Positions 17,387 to 25,681 of a stretch of DNA of 64,000 nucleotides are shown piece by piece. Each line of letters opens with the position of its first letter. The first letter of the stretch is position 1. A program made the position numbers and the translations under genes. Below the pieces are notes generated by a model, which was not told where the DNA came from, did no database searches, and saw only the letters and a list, made by a program, of their open reading frames with translations. Source of the stretch: Sphingobium phenoxybenzoativorans (GTDB taxonomy: Bacteria > Pseudomonadota > Alphaproteobacteria > Sphingomonadales > Sphingomonadaceae); the NCBI RefSeq assembly GCF_001757355.1, contig NZ_MINO01000002.1, forward strand, positions 157,416 to 221,415, written 5' to 3'.

Positions 17387-18955
17387 TCACAGGCCGGGAT
17401 ATTTCGCCATGATCGCGCTGGCGACGCCGTTGGTCCATCCAAAGCCGTCCTGTGTCGGATATTCGCCGCCGCCGCCGGGCTTGCGTTCCTCGACATCATA
17501 TTTTTCCAGCATCTTGCCCGTCTCGACATAGGCTGCGGTGACCGTACCCAGCCAACGCTGGGCGATGTCGCGCGCGAGTGCGGGCTGGCCGGACCGTTCC
17601 AGTCCCGCAATCGCGATCCACTGCAGCGGCGCCCAGCCATTGGGCGTGTCCCACTGCTGTCCGGTCCGCAAAGTCGTCGTGCGCAGGCCGCCGACAGCGA
17701 GCAGGTCACGCTTTACAGTCTCGCCGACAGCTTGTGCCTGCTTCGCGGAGGCAGCGCCCGCGAACAGCGGATAGAGCGTCGCGGCCGAAAGACGCGGGGT
17801 CGGCTTTTTGGCGATCCTGTCCCAGTCGGCATAACGGCCCTCGCGCGCGACCCAGAAATAGCGGTTGAGCGCATCGCGCCGTTGCGCCGCCAGCCGCGTA
17901 AATTCGGTGACGCACGCGCTGTCCTTCACCTCTGTGCAGCGGCGGACGATGGAGTCCTCCATGATCAGCATCAGGCTGTTGAGATCGACCGGCACGATGT
18001 CGGTGGTCCGAATGGTGGACAGGCGCTTTGGGTCGTCCAGCCATCGGCTGCTGAAGTCCCACCCGCTTTCGGCTCCGGCGCGCAGATGGCGGTACAGGAC
18101 CTCGGCGGGCCGGGACTGATCCTCAGCGGCGGTGGCGACATCCTCCGCATAGGATTCATCGCGCGCCTGGGGGATATCGTCCCAGTACCGGTTGAGCAGC
18201 GCGCCATTCGGCATGCGCACCACGCGCGCGCAAGCGCCGTTGGCGTCCAGGCAATTCGCTCCCTTCATCCAATAGGCATGCTCACTGCGCAACGCCGCCA
18301 ACCGGCGCGCCGCCAGCGTGGCGTCGCTATCTTTTGAGAGGTCGAGCATCAGCGCAAAGAAGGGCGGTTGCGACCGGCCAAGATAATAGCTCCGCATGCC
18401 GTTAGGGATATGGCCGTATCGCTCGATGGTGGCCGTGAAATCCGCCAACATGGATTCAATGAGCGGTTGCTGCCCATCGACTGCCAGCCCCAGCATCGTG
18501 AAATAGCTGTCCCAATAATAAATTTCGCGGAAGCGGCCGCCGGGCACCACATAGGGCGCATCCATGGGCAGGGCGGAGCTGCCCGGTTTGACAGCTTCCG
18601 GTTGCCGCACAAGCGTCGGCCACAGCGTCTGGATATGGCGGCGCAGCGACGCTGCATCGCGATCATTGATGCCCGGCACAGCGAAATTGGCGAGTATGAA
18701 GGCGCGCAATGCTTCTCCCTGCGGAGTGCTGCGGCGATAATCCTCCATGATCGCTTCTGGCGCGCGCTTCGGCACTGCATCGACGAAAGTTTTGCCATCG
18801 GGGAATATGCGCTCCGTCTGCACCGTGCGGAACAGGTCGCCATACATATCTACGGGTGTGCGCTGGGCCACCGAAGGCTGTGCGAGCAACAGGGCCGCGG
18901 ACAGTAAGGCTCCACGCCATAGCGATGATATCTTCATGATATGCTGCACTTTCAT
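17387..18955 (-). CDS. treA: Periplasmic alpha,alpha-trehalase (GH37)
   Basis: A 522-residue family 37 glycosidase that splits trehalose into two glucoses. A signal peptide (to about residue 31, SVAQ) places it in the periplasm. Both family signatures are present: PGGRFREIYYWDSY (138-151) and QWDTPNGWAP (434-443). Asp300 in AESGWDFSSRW matches the catalytic acid, and Glu498 in GGGGEYP matches the base. RSQPPFF and ARDES keep the substrate arginines. It lies 10 bp downstream of an exported esterase on the same strand. The ATG at 18955 has AGAGGG just before it; a second Met six codons on is less well placed. Confidence 0.95.
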   Translation of the reverse strand: MKVQHIMKISSLWRGALLSAALLLAQPSVAQRTPVDMYGDLFRTVQTERIFPDGKTFVDAVPKRAPEAIMEDYRRSTPQGEALRAFILANFAVPGINDRDAASLRRHIQTLWPTLVRQPEAVKPGSSALPMDAPYVVPGGRFREIYYWDSYFTMLGLAVDGQQPLIESMLADFTATIERYGHIPNGMRSYYLGRSQPPFFALMLDLSKDSDATLAARRLAALRSEHAYWMKGANCLDANGACARVVRMPNGALLNRYWDDIPQARDESYAEDVATAAEDQSRPAEVLYRHLRAGAESGWDFSSRWLDDPKRLSTIRTTDIVPVDLNSLMLIMEDSIVRRCTEVKDSACVTEFTRLAAQRRDALNRYFWVAREGRYADWDRIAKKPTPRLSAATLYPLFAGAASAKQAQAVGETVKRDLLAVGGLRTTTLRTGQQWDTPNGWAPLQWIAIAGLERSGQPALARDIAQRWLGTVTAAYVETGKMLEKYDVEERKPGGGGEYPTQDGFGWTNGVASAIMAKYPGL

Positions 18956-18965
18956 AGGAACCCTC

Positions 18966-20009
18966 TCAATGGCTCTTTAGCGGCTTCACGCCCAGATGCC
19001 GGTCAAAGAAGCCCGACACAAGCTGATATGCCTCAACGGATTCCGGCATGTCGGGCCAGACGAAAAAGGAATGGCCAAGGCCGTCGAACAGATGCAACTC
19101 GCTTGTCACGCCCAGCATCGTCAGCCGCCGGTCCTGCCACGTCAGAATGCTGGCGGCAAAATCGCGGCTCCCCGCCAATTGCAGCACGGGTGGAAACGCC
19201 GCCATCACCTTGTCCGAACTGAGAGGATAGGCGAGGGGATCATTCGCCGCGACCCCGTCCATATAGGGGTTTGCCAATGCTCCGGGCAGCGGCCCGTTGC
19301 GTATCGGCCTTCCGCTGACGAGCGGATCGGAAAGATAGGCGCTATCGCCCTGATAGGGCGCTCCCGTGCCGCAGAATGTCCCCAGCGCGCCGGGCCGCGG
19401 CAGCTTCTCCTTCTGGAGCCAGGCGACGGTCTGCGCCGATATGACGCCGCCCGCCGAGCAGCCATATATGCCGATATTTTCGGGCGGATAGTGTTTCAGC
19501 AATGCGGCATAGACCGCCGCGACATCCTGTGAGGCGGCGGGGTAGCGATGCTCCGGCGCCAGGCGGTAATCCACCGTCACCACCTTTACACCCATGGTTG
19601 CCGCAATCGGGATCGCCTCGACCAGAGCGCCGCTGCCCGCGCCCCACTGAAACGCCCCGCCATGCACATTGATCAGCACGCGATTGGCGTTTTTCGCTGA
19701 TATGCCGTTCGATGGCGTGACGATATCGACCGGGACGCCACCGATCGACGCATGCTGTTCGCTAGTGCTGAAATGCGCGCGCATCTCGGCAAGACGGTCA
19801 TCATTATACCGTCCCCAAAATGCGCGCGCGGCCATGATGTCCCCCGCAAAATCGGGCGCTTTGATTGCCTGCTGCCGTGCGATGACCTTCCGCGCCTGCG
19901 CGCTGAGCAGGGTCGATGGCGGCAGGGACATTGCCGGAACCTCTATGGTTTGCGCGACGGCCGGAAGGGCTGCGGCGCCCAGCATCATGGCGATGAATTG
20001 AGCTTTCAT
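18966..20009 (-). CDS. Exported alpha/beta hydrolase, HSL-type esterase
   Basis: A 347-residue esterase/lipase of the hormone-sensitive lipase family. A signal peptide ends at about residue 19 (AVAQ). The oxyanion loop HGGAF (116-120), the nucleophile elbow GCSAG (Ser185), Asp283 in GSRDF and His313 in GLGHSF form the expected active site. It probably removes short or medium acyl groups in the periplasm. It is first in an operon with trehalase (10-bp spacing) and divergent from a TonB receptor-sulfatase operon, which suggests a role in deacylating an imported sugar ester. The exact substrate is inferred. Confidence 0.88.
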   Translation of the reverse strand: MKAQFIAMMLGAAALPAVAQTIEVPAMSLPPSTLLSAQARKVIARQQAIKAPDFAGDIMAARAFWGRYNDDRLAEMRAHFSTSEQHASIGGVPVDIVTPSNGISAKNANRVLINVHGGAFQWGAGSGALVEAIPIAATMGVKVVTVDYRLAPEHRYPAASQDVAAVYAALLKHYPPENIGIYGCSAGGVISAQTVAWLQKEKLPRPGALGTFCGTGAPYQGDSAYLSDPLVSGRPIRNGPLPGALANPYMDGVAANDPLAYPLSSDKVMAAFPPVLQLAGSRDFAASILTWQDRRLTMLGVTSELHLFDGLGHSFFVWPDMPESVEAYQLVSGFFDRHLGVKPLKSH

Positions 20010-20059
20010 AGGCCTTCTGAAAATGGTGGCGAAAAACGACAGCGCCTAGTGTGACTTTA

Positions 20060-20073
20060 TGACAACGCTGTCA
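20060..20073. promoter_or_regulatory. LacI-family type operator, TGACAACGCTGTCA, in divergent promoter region
   Basis: The 14-bp near-perfect palindrome with a central CG is the form recognised by many LacI-family sugar regulators in alphaproteobacteria. On the - strand its edge provides a perfect TTGACA -35 box (20074 to 20069). A weak CACTAG lies 17 bp on, which would place transcription start near 20038, ahead of the esterase gene. The palindrome sits 136 bp upstream of the receptor gene on the other side. A regulator bound here could control both operons. No LacI-type gene is in the window. Confidence 0.65.
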
Positions 20074-20208
20074 AAATATTAGTGCGGAATCCCTCCTTTG
20101 CCCGGTCCGAGCGTTCCAATGGCCCGGAAGAATGGCTAAAGGGCGTCGCCTTACCAGGAGATGGGCAAGGCATCGACCGCGCCTGCTCCCAAGCGCAGGG
20201 GATTAAAC

Positions 20209-22650
20209 ATGCAGAAAATTTCATATCGCCATTTGATGGCTGGCGCTGCATTCAGCGCATTGTTCACCGCCATTCCCGCATTCGCGCAGACCGCCGACAC
20301 CAGCGCGCCTGCCGCGGATGAGATTGAGGAAATCGTCGTCGTCGGCACCGCTGGCGCAGGCACCCGCCGCCAGGATGCGTCCTTCGCCGTAACCACGCTG
20401 AGCAGCGACGCGATCACGCGCGCCGCCCCCAACAGCACCGCAGACCTTCTGCGCACCGTGCCGGGCGTGATGGCGGAAAGCTCCGGCGGCCAGAATGGCG
20501 CGAACATCTTCGTGCGCGGCTATCCGTCCGGCGGTGACGCCCAGTTCGTGACTTTCCAGATGGCGGGCACGCCGATCTTCGCGCCGCCAACGCTGTCCTT
20601 CCTTGAAAACTCGCAACTCATCCGCCTGGATGAGACTGTCGAGCGCGTCGAAGCCGTCCGTGGCGGCACCGGTTCGCTTTTCTCGGCCGGTCAGCCGGGC
20701 CTGACCGTGAACGTCGTGCCCCGCACCGGCGGCGCCACGCTGAAGGGCTTTGCGAAGCTGTCCTACACCGATTTCGACGAGATCCGGGGCGATGCCTGGA
20801 TTTCCGGTCCGCTGGATGACAGCACCGGCTTCATGGTCGGCGGCTATTATGCGCAGGGCAACGGCATTCGCGATCCGCGCTATCGCGCCGAAAAGGGCGG
20901 TCAGATCACCGCAAACATCCACCATGACTTTGATGGCCGTGGCTCGGTGGAAGTTTACGCCCGCTATCTGAACGATCGCGGCCAGTGGCTGTTGCCGATC
21001 CCGGTCGTGTCGGACAGCAATGGCAAGGTCCGCGCTTATCCCGGTTTCGATCATGGCACCGGCACGCTTAACGGCCCCGACACGCAGATCACCACCAATG
21101 TCGTCGGCCGCACGCTCAACCTTTCCGAAGGTCGCGGGGCCAAGGTTATCAACACCGGCATCAACTTCGACTATGAACTGGTTGACGGCCTGCGTTTCCG
21201 GGAGCGGACCAGCTATCTGGGCGGCAACGCCGATACGCTCGGCCTTGTCCCGGTTGAAGCGCCGACCTCCGCTGCGACGATGGCGACGCGGCTTGGCGGG
21301 GCGGGTTCGACCCTCGCATCGCTTTCCTATGTGAATGGCGGCACCGCAGTTGCTGGTGGCGCGGATGCGCAAGTGATGCGCGCAGGCATTTGGGAAGTGC
21401 GCAAGAAAATCTCGTCCTTCGTGACCGATAGCTCTCTGGAATGGACTGCCGGCAACAACAAGCTGACCGGCGGTTTCTACTATACCGGCTTCAGCTCGCG
21501 TGACGTGTGGGCGCTGGGCAATCAGGTGCTGCTGGCTGCTGAGCCGAACGCCCGGCTGCTCAACATGACGCTGACCAATGGCGCTGGCGCGCAGCAGACG
21601 GCGACGCTGAATGGCTTCTCCAGCGGCCCGGCATTCCAGGTGCGCGGTTTCTATCAGGGCAGCGACTATGCCTTCTACGCGGTCGACGAACTGCAGATCA
21701 CGCCGGAACTCCGCATTGACGGCGGCGTGCGCTGGCAGCGTCACGTCATTGACGCGACGCTCAGCACCTCGGCCAATGGCGGCACGGTGAATCTGGATGG
21801 CAACCCCAACACCCTTTACGACAACAGCGTCACGCAATTGGGTGAAAACCGGTTCATCAACTACAAGGACTCGGCCTGGTCTTGGACGGCCGGCGCCAAT
21901 TACGACTTCAGCCGTGAGATTGGCGTGTTCGCCCGCTACAGCCGTGGCAACAGCTTCCCGCAGTTCGACAATCTGCGTGAGGCTTCGGCCGTCAACATCG
22001 CCGACGGCACTGGCCTCGCCGCAGTCGCCAAGGTCGATACCTATGAAGCTGGTCTGAAGTTGTCGACGCGGTTCGCCAACCTCTATGCGACCGTGTTCCA
22101 CAACAAGTTCGACGGCCTGGCGACCACCACGCTGATCAACAACGTACCGGTCAGCTCGAACGGCGGCGCGAAGGCGACCGGCGTTGAGCTGGAAGGCGTG
22201 ATCCGTCCCTTCGCCGGGTTCAGCATCGCTGCGGCGGGCACCTGGCTGGATGCCAGCTATCGCGACTTCTTCACCGGCAATGGCGCGATCGACAATACCG
22301 GCAATCAGGTACAGCGGCAGCCGAAATGGGCATGGCGCGTCACCCCGGCTTATGAAGTCGAGATCGGCGGCCTGAAGCCGGCGATCTTCGCGACGCTGCA
22401 ATATACCGGCGACCGCTTCTCCGATCCGGAGAACAACCAGGTCCTGCCGCACTTCTATCAACTCGATGCCGGCATCTCGGTCGACATCAATGAGCGGGTG
22501 AAGCTGGCGGTGACTGGCAACAACCTGACCGACGAGCTGGGCCTGACCGAAGGCAACCCCCGCATCATCGGCGGGCAGGGCACCGGTGCAATCCTTGCGC
22601 GTCCGATCCTCGGCCGGTCGTTCCGGTTCAGCGCGGCGGTCAGCTTCTGA
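20209..22650 (+). CDS. TonB-dependent receptor of a sulfatase/trehalase locus
   Basis: An 813-residue receptor with signal peptide (about 1-27, AFAQ) and a TonB-box-like segment EEIVVVGTAG. The siderophore-receptor-like plug has VPGVMAESSGGQNGANIFVRGY and VEAVRGGTGSLFSAGQPG, and the barrel ends SFRFSAAVSF. The ATG at 20209 follows a CAGGGG site and begins the signal peptide. It is the first gene of a + strand operon with two sulfatases (7-bp gap, then a 1-base overlap), so the cargo is probably a sulfated molecule. The divergent esterase-trehalase operon hints at a trehalose core. Confidence 0.92.
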   Translation: MQKISYRHLMAGAAFSALFTAIPAFAQTADTSAPAADEIEEIVVVGTAGAGTRRQDASFAVTTLSSDAITRAAPNSTADLLRTVPGVMAESSGGQNGANIFVRGYPSGGDAQFVTFQMAGTPIFAPPTLSFLENSQLIRLDETVERVEAVRGGTGSLFSAGQPGLTVNVVPRTGGATLKGFAKLSYTDFDEIRGDAWISGPLDDSTGFMVGGYYAQGNGIRDPRYRAEKGGQITANIHHDFDGRGSVEVYARYLNDRGQWLLPIPVVSDSNGKVRAYPGFDHGTGTLNGPDTQITTNVVGRTLNLSEGRGAKVINTGINFDYELVDGLRFRERTSYLGGNADTLGLVPVEAPTSAATMATRLGGAGSTLASLSYVNGGTAVAGGADAQVMRAGIWEVRKKISSFVTDSSLEWTAGNNKLTGGFYYTGFSSRDVWALGNQVLLAAEPNARLLNMTLTNGAGAQQTATLNGFSSGPAFQVRGFYQGSDYAFYAVDELQITPELRIDGGVRWQRHVIDATLSTSANGGTVNLDGNPNTLYDNSVTQLGENRFINYKDSAWSWTAGANYDFSREIGVFARYSRGNSFPQFDNLREASAVNIADGTGLAAVAKVDTYEAGLKLSTRFANLYATVFHNKFDGLATTTLINNVPVSSNGGAKATGVELEGVIRPFAGFSIAAAGTWLDASYRDFFTGNGAIDNTGNQVQRQPKWAWRVTPAYEVEIGGLKPAIFATLQYTGDRFSDPENNQVLPHFYQLDAGISVDINERVKLAVTGNNLTDELGLTEGNPRIIGGQGTGAILARPILGRSFRFSAAVSF

Positions 22651-22657
22651 TCGCCCA

Positions 22658-24076
22658 ATGGACCGCAGGGATGTCCTGAAGGGAATGGCCGGGGCGGCGG
22701 CAATGTCCGTCGCCCCGGCTGCCCTTGCCCAGGCGGCCAAAGGCAGGCAGCGCAATATCCTGCTTCTGATCTCCGACGATCAGGGGCTGGATCTGGGCTG
22801 TTATGGCGTGCCGATCCGCACGCCCCGTCTCGACCGTTTCGCGCGGGAGGGTACGCGCTTTACGCAGGCTTATGCCGCGGTTTCGTCATGCAGCCCCAGC
22901 CGGGCGGTGATCAATACCGGCCTCTACACGCATCAGAACGGCATGTACGGCCTGCAGCACGACGTGCACAATCAGTCGCTGTTGCCGGGTATCGAAACAC
23001 TGCCGTCCCTGCTGCGCGCTGCGGGTTATGCGACCGCGCTTGTCGGCAAGAAGCATGTAGGGCCGGATTCCGCATTTCCCTATGAGGCGGAACTGGTCCC
23101 TGAGCGATCCGGTATCCGCGATGTGCGGGAACTGGCGATCGCCACCTCCAGCTTCATCCGCTCGACGGATGACCGGCCTTTCTTCGTAACTGTCGCCTAC
23201 AGCGATCCGCATCGCGCGGCGGTTGATTATGGCAATGACCGCCGCTGGCCGGATGTGGAGCCTGTCGTCTACGATCCCCGCAAGGTTCCGATCCCCTCGC
23301 ATCTACCGGACCTGCCAGCGGTGCGCGCGGACCTTGCCGAATATTATGAGGCGCTCAGCCGCCTCGACAGCGGTGTCGGCATGATCCTCGATGATCTCGC
23401 CGCCACTGGCCGGACGGACGATACGCTGGTGATCTTCCTCAGCGACAATGGCCGTCCTTTTCCGGGGGCCAAGACCAATCTCTATGATCCCGGCCTGCAC
23501 CTGCCGTTGATCGTGCGCGCGCCGGGCGCTGCGCCTGCGGTCAACGACGCGATGGTAAGCTGGGTCGATGTCGCGCCGACGGTGCTGGAGTGGGCAGGGG
23601 TCGCGCCGCCCAGCGCCTATAAATTGTCGGGCGGCTCCCTGCTTCCTCTGCTTGGCAAGCATGATGATCCTTCGCGCGACGCGATATTCGCCAGTCACGA
23701 CTTTCATGAGATCAACCAATATTATCCCATGCGCGCCATCCGTACCCGGACGCACAGCTACATCCTCAATCTCGCCAGTCCGCTGGACTATCCGATCGCG
23801 GGAGACGTTGGCGGTTCGCCATCGTGGAAGGCGATCAGCGCCGATCCGTCGATCCCGATCGGCAAGCGGACGCAGGCGGCCTATCTGAAGCGAGACGCAG
23901 AGGAATTATATGATCTGGCCCGTGACCCGGACGAACTGGTCAATGTCGCCGCCGATCCTGCCTATGCGTCTATAAAGGCCGCGCTTGCCGAACGCCTCCA
24001 CGCGGTGCGGGCAGAGACAAAGGACCCATGGCTGGCCGGGCAAACCGATCCCTATGCCCATGTCGGGAAACATTGA
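22658..24076 (+). CDS. Type I sulfatase, Tat-exported
   Basis: A 472-residue arylsulfatase-family enzyme. The N-terminus MDRRDVLKG is a twin-arginine leader. The active-site signature CSPSR (Cys78, to be converted to formylglycine by a separate enzyme) and metal ligands SDD (39-41) and LSDNG are present. It releases sulfate from sulfate esters, probably in the periplasm. The ATG at 22658, 7 bp after the receptor stop, fits the Tat leader; the frame is open upstream but overlaps the receptor gene. No formylglycine-generating enzyme gene is in the window. The sequence suggests a glycan sulfatase, but the linkage it cuts is unknown. Confidence 0.92.
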   Translation: MDRRDVLKGMAGAAAMSVAPAALAQAAKGRQRNILLLISDDQGLDLGCYGVPIRTPRLDRFAREGTRFTQAYAAVSSCSPSRAVINTGLYTHQNGMYGLQHDVHNQSLLPGIETLPSLLRAAGYATALVGKKHVGPDSAFPYEAELVPERSGIRDVRELAIATSSFIRSTDDRPFFVTVAYSDPHRAAVDYGNDRRWPDVEPVVYDPRKVPIPSHLPDLPAVRADLAEYYEALSRLDSGVGMILDDLAATGRTDDTLVIFLSDNGRPFPGAKTNLYDPGLHLPLIVRAPGAAPAVNDAMVSWVDVAPTVLEWAGVAPPSAYKLSGGSLLPLLGKHDDPSRDAIFASHDFHEINQYYPMRAIRTRTHSYILNLASPLDYPIAGDVGGSPSWKAISADPSIPIGKRTQAAYLKRDAEELYDLARDPDELVNVAADPAYASIKAALAERLHAVRAETKDPWLAGQTDPYAHVGKH

Positions 24077-25629
24077 TGCCGAAAGATATCGACCGAAGGG
24101 GTATTTTACTGGCGGGCGGCGCTGGCGCTTTCGGTCTGTATAGCTGGACTGCCGCTGCCTCTTCGGCGGCTTTGGCCAAAAAGGAATTGACCCTCCAGCG
24201 CCGGCCCGGCGTGAAGCCGAAAAATATCCTGGTCGTTCTGACGGACGATCACCGATATGATGCCATGGGCTTCATGAAGGCTCAGTCCTTTGGCGAAACG
24301 CCGACGCTTGATCGGCTGGCGCGGGAGGGCGTGCATTTCAAAAATGCGTTTGTCACGACGGCGCTGTGCTCGCCAAGCCGGGCGTCGATCTTCACCGGAC
24401 TCTACGCGCACCAGCACCGGGTGGTGGACAATAACCATCCGATCCCGCCGGGCCTGATCTATTATCCCGAATATCTCCAGCATGCGGGATATGAGACGGC
24501 GTTTATCGGCAAATGGCATATGGGAATGGAAACCGACACGCCCCAGCCGGGTTTTGATCGCTGGGTCAGCTTCAAGGGGCAGGGTACTTATCTACCCAGC
24601 GAGGACGGCCTGAACATCGATGGCCGGAAGGTGCCGCAAAAGGGATATCTGACCGACGAACTGACCGACTATGCGCTCGACTGGATCGGTAGCCGGACCG
24701 GCAAGCGCCCCTGGATGATGCATCTCGCGCATAAGGCTGTGCATGCGGAGTTCATTCCGGCGGAACGGCACGCGGGACGTTATGCGAAAGAGACGTTCCG
24801 CTATCCCGAGAATATGAAACCGGGCGTTCCCGGCCGTCCGATGTGGGTCGAAAACCAGCGCAATAGCTGGCATGGCGTCGATTATCCCTATCACGGGCAA
24901 CTCGACATCGGCGAATATTATAAACGCTATATGGAGACATTGCTGTCGGTCGATGAGGGTCTGGCGCGCATCATGGAGTTGCTGGAGCGCCGCGGCGAAC
25001 TCGACGACACGCTGATCCTGTATATGGGCGACAACGGCTTCATGTTCGGTGAGCATGGCCTGATAGACAAGCGCGCCGCCTATGAGGAATCGATGCGCGT
25101 GCCGATGCTTATGCGGTGTCCGTCTCTGTTTGGTGCGCGAACGGTGGACCAGGTGGTTGCCAATATCGATGTCGCGCCGACCATGCTCGCGGCGGCCGGA
25201 CTTGATGCTCCGAAGGGCATGATGGGCGCGGACATGCTGCCGCTGGCGCGGGGAGAGCATACGCCTTGGCGCAGCGAACTGATGTATGAATATTATTGGG
25301 AGCGGAATTTCCCCCAGACGCCGACCGTCCACGCGCTACGCGAGGACCGGTATAAATATATCCATTTCCACGGCATCTGGGATGTGGACGAACTTTACGA
25401 TCTAGCCGCCGATCCGCACGAGAATGACAATTTGCTGGCCCGTCCCGGCCATGAAGATCTGGCAGAAAAGATGAGCGCGAAATTATTCCGCATGCTGGAG
25501 GATACGAACGGCATGCAGATTCCGCTCAGCGCCGATGCGGGAGAACGCAACGAACTGCGCGACCCCGCGAAGCCTGGCGCACAGGGCGCGCCATTTCCGC
25601 CACGATTTTTCCGTCCACCCTCTCGCTGA
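24076..25629 (+). CDS. Second type I sulfatase, exported
   Basis: A 517-residue sulfatase related to the N-sulfoglucosamine/iduronate sulfatase group. A Tat-like leader (DIDRRGILLAGG) is followed by TDDHR (57-61), the nucleophile signature CSPSR (Cys98), GKWHMG, and YMGDNGFMFGEHGL, which holds the second set of metal ligands. Its ATG overlaps the stop of the first sulfatase (TGATG), showing tight coupling. Two different exported sulfatases in one operon suggest a substrate with more than one sulfate position, or successive steps on one molecule. Confidence 0.93.
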   Translation: MPKDIDRRGILLAGGAGAFGLYSWTAAASSAALAKKELTLQRRPGVKPKNILVVLTDDHRYDAMGFMKAQSFGETPTLDRLAREGVHFKNAFVTTALCSPSRASIFTGLYAHQHRVVDNNHPIPPGLIYYPEYLQHAGYETAFIGKWHMGMETDTPQPGFDRWVSFKGQGTYLPSEDGLNIDGRKVPQKGYLTDELTDYALDWIGSRTGKRPWMMHLAHKAVHAEFIPAERHAGRYAKETFRYPENMKPGVPGRPMWVENQRNSWHGVDYPYHGQLDIGEYYKRYMETLLSVDEGLARIMELLERRGELDDTLILYMGDNGFMFGEHGLIDKRAAYEESMRVPMLMRCPSLFGARTVDQVVANIDVAPTMLAAAGLDAPKGMMGADMLPLARGEHTPWRSELMYEYYWERNFPQTPTVHALREDRYKYIHFHGIWDVDELYDLAADPHENDNLLARPGHEDLAEKMSAKLFRMLEDTNGMQIPLSADAGERNELRDPAKPGAQGAPFPPRFFRPPSR

Positions 25630-25656
25630 AGGCATGGTTTGCGCTTCAGGCGCGGT

Positions 25657-25681
25657 AAGGATCGCCGGTGGCCGGATCCTT
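25657..25681. terminator. Candidate hairpin between convergent sulfatase and allophanate hydrolase genes
   Basis: AAGGATC (25657-25663) pairs with GATCCTT (25675-25681), and GCCGG/CCGG-type bases extend it inwards. The stem touches the stop codon of the allophanate hydrolase gene. There is no U-run, so it is only a weak candidate. Confidence 0.3.

Noticed and set aside
17387..18955. Treating trehalase as a lone osmoprotection gene
   Set aside because: Its 10-bp linkage to an exported esterase and the shared promoter region with the sulfatase operon argue for a catabolic role in a larger pathway.
20221..22755. Very long open frame (over 800 codons) on the strand opposite a TonB receptor
   Set aside because: It mirrors the receptor gene exactly, has an Arg/Ala/Gly-rich composition typical of antisense frames in GC-rich DNA and shows no domain.
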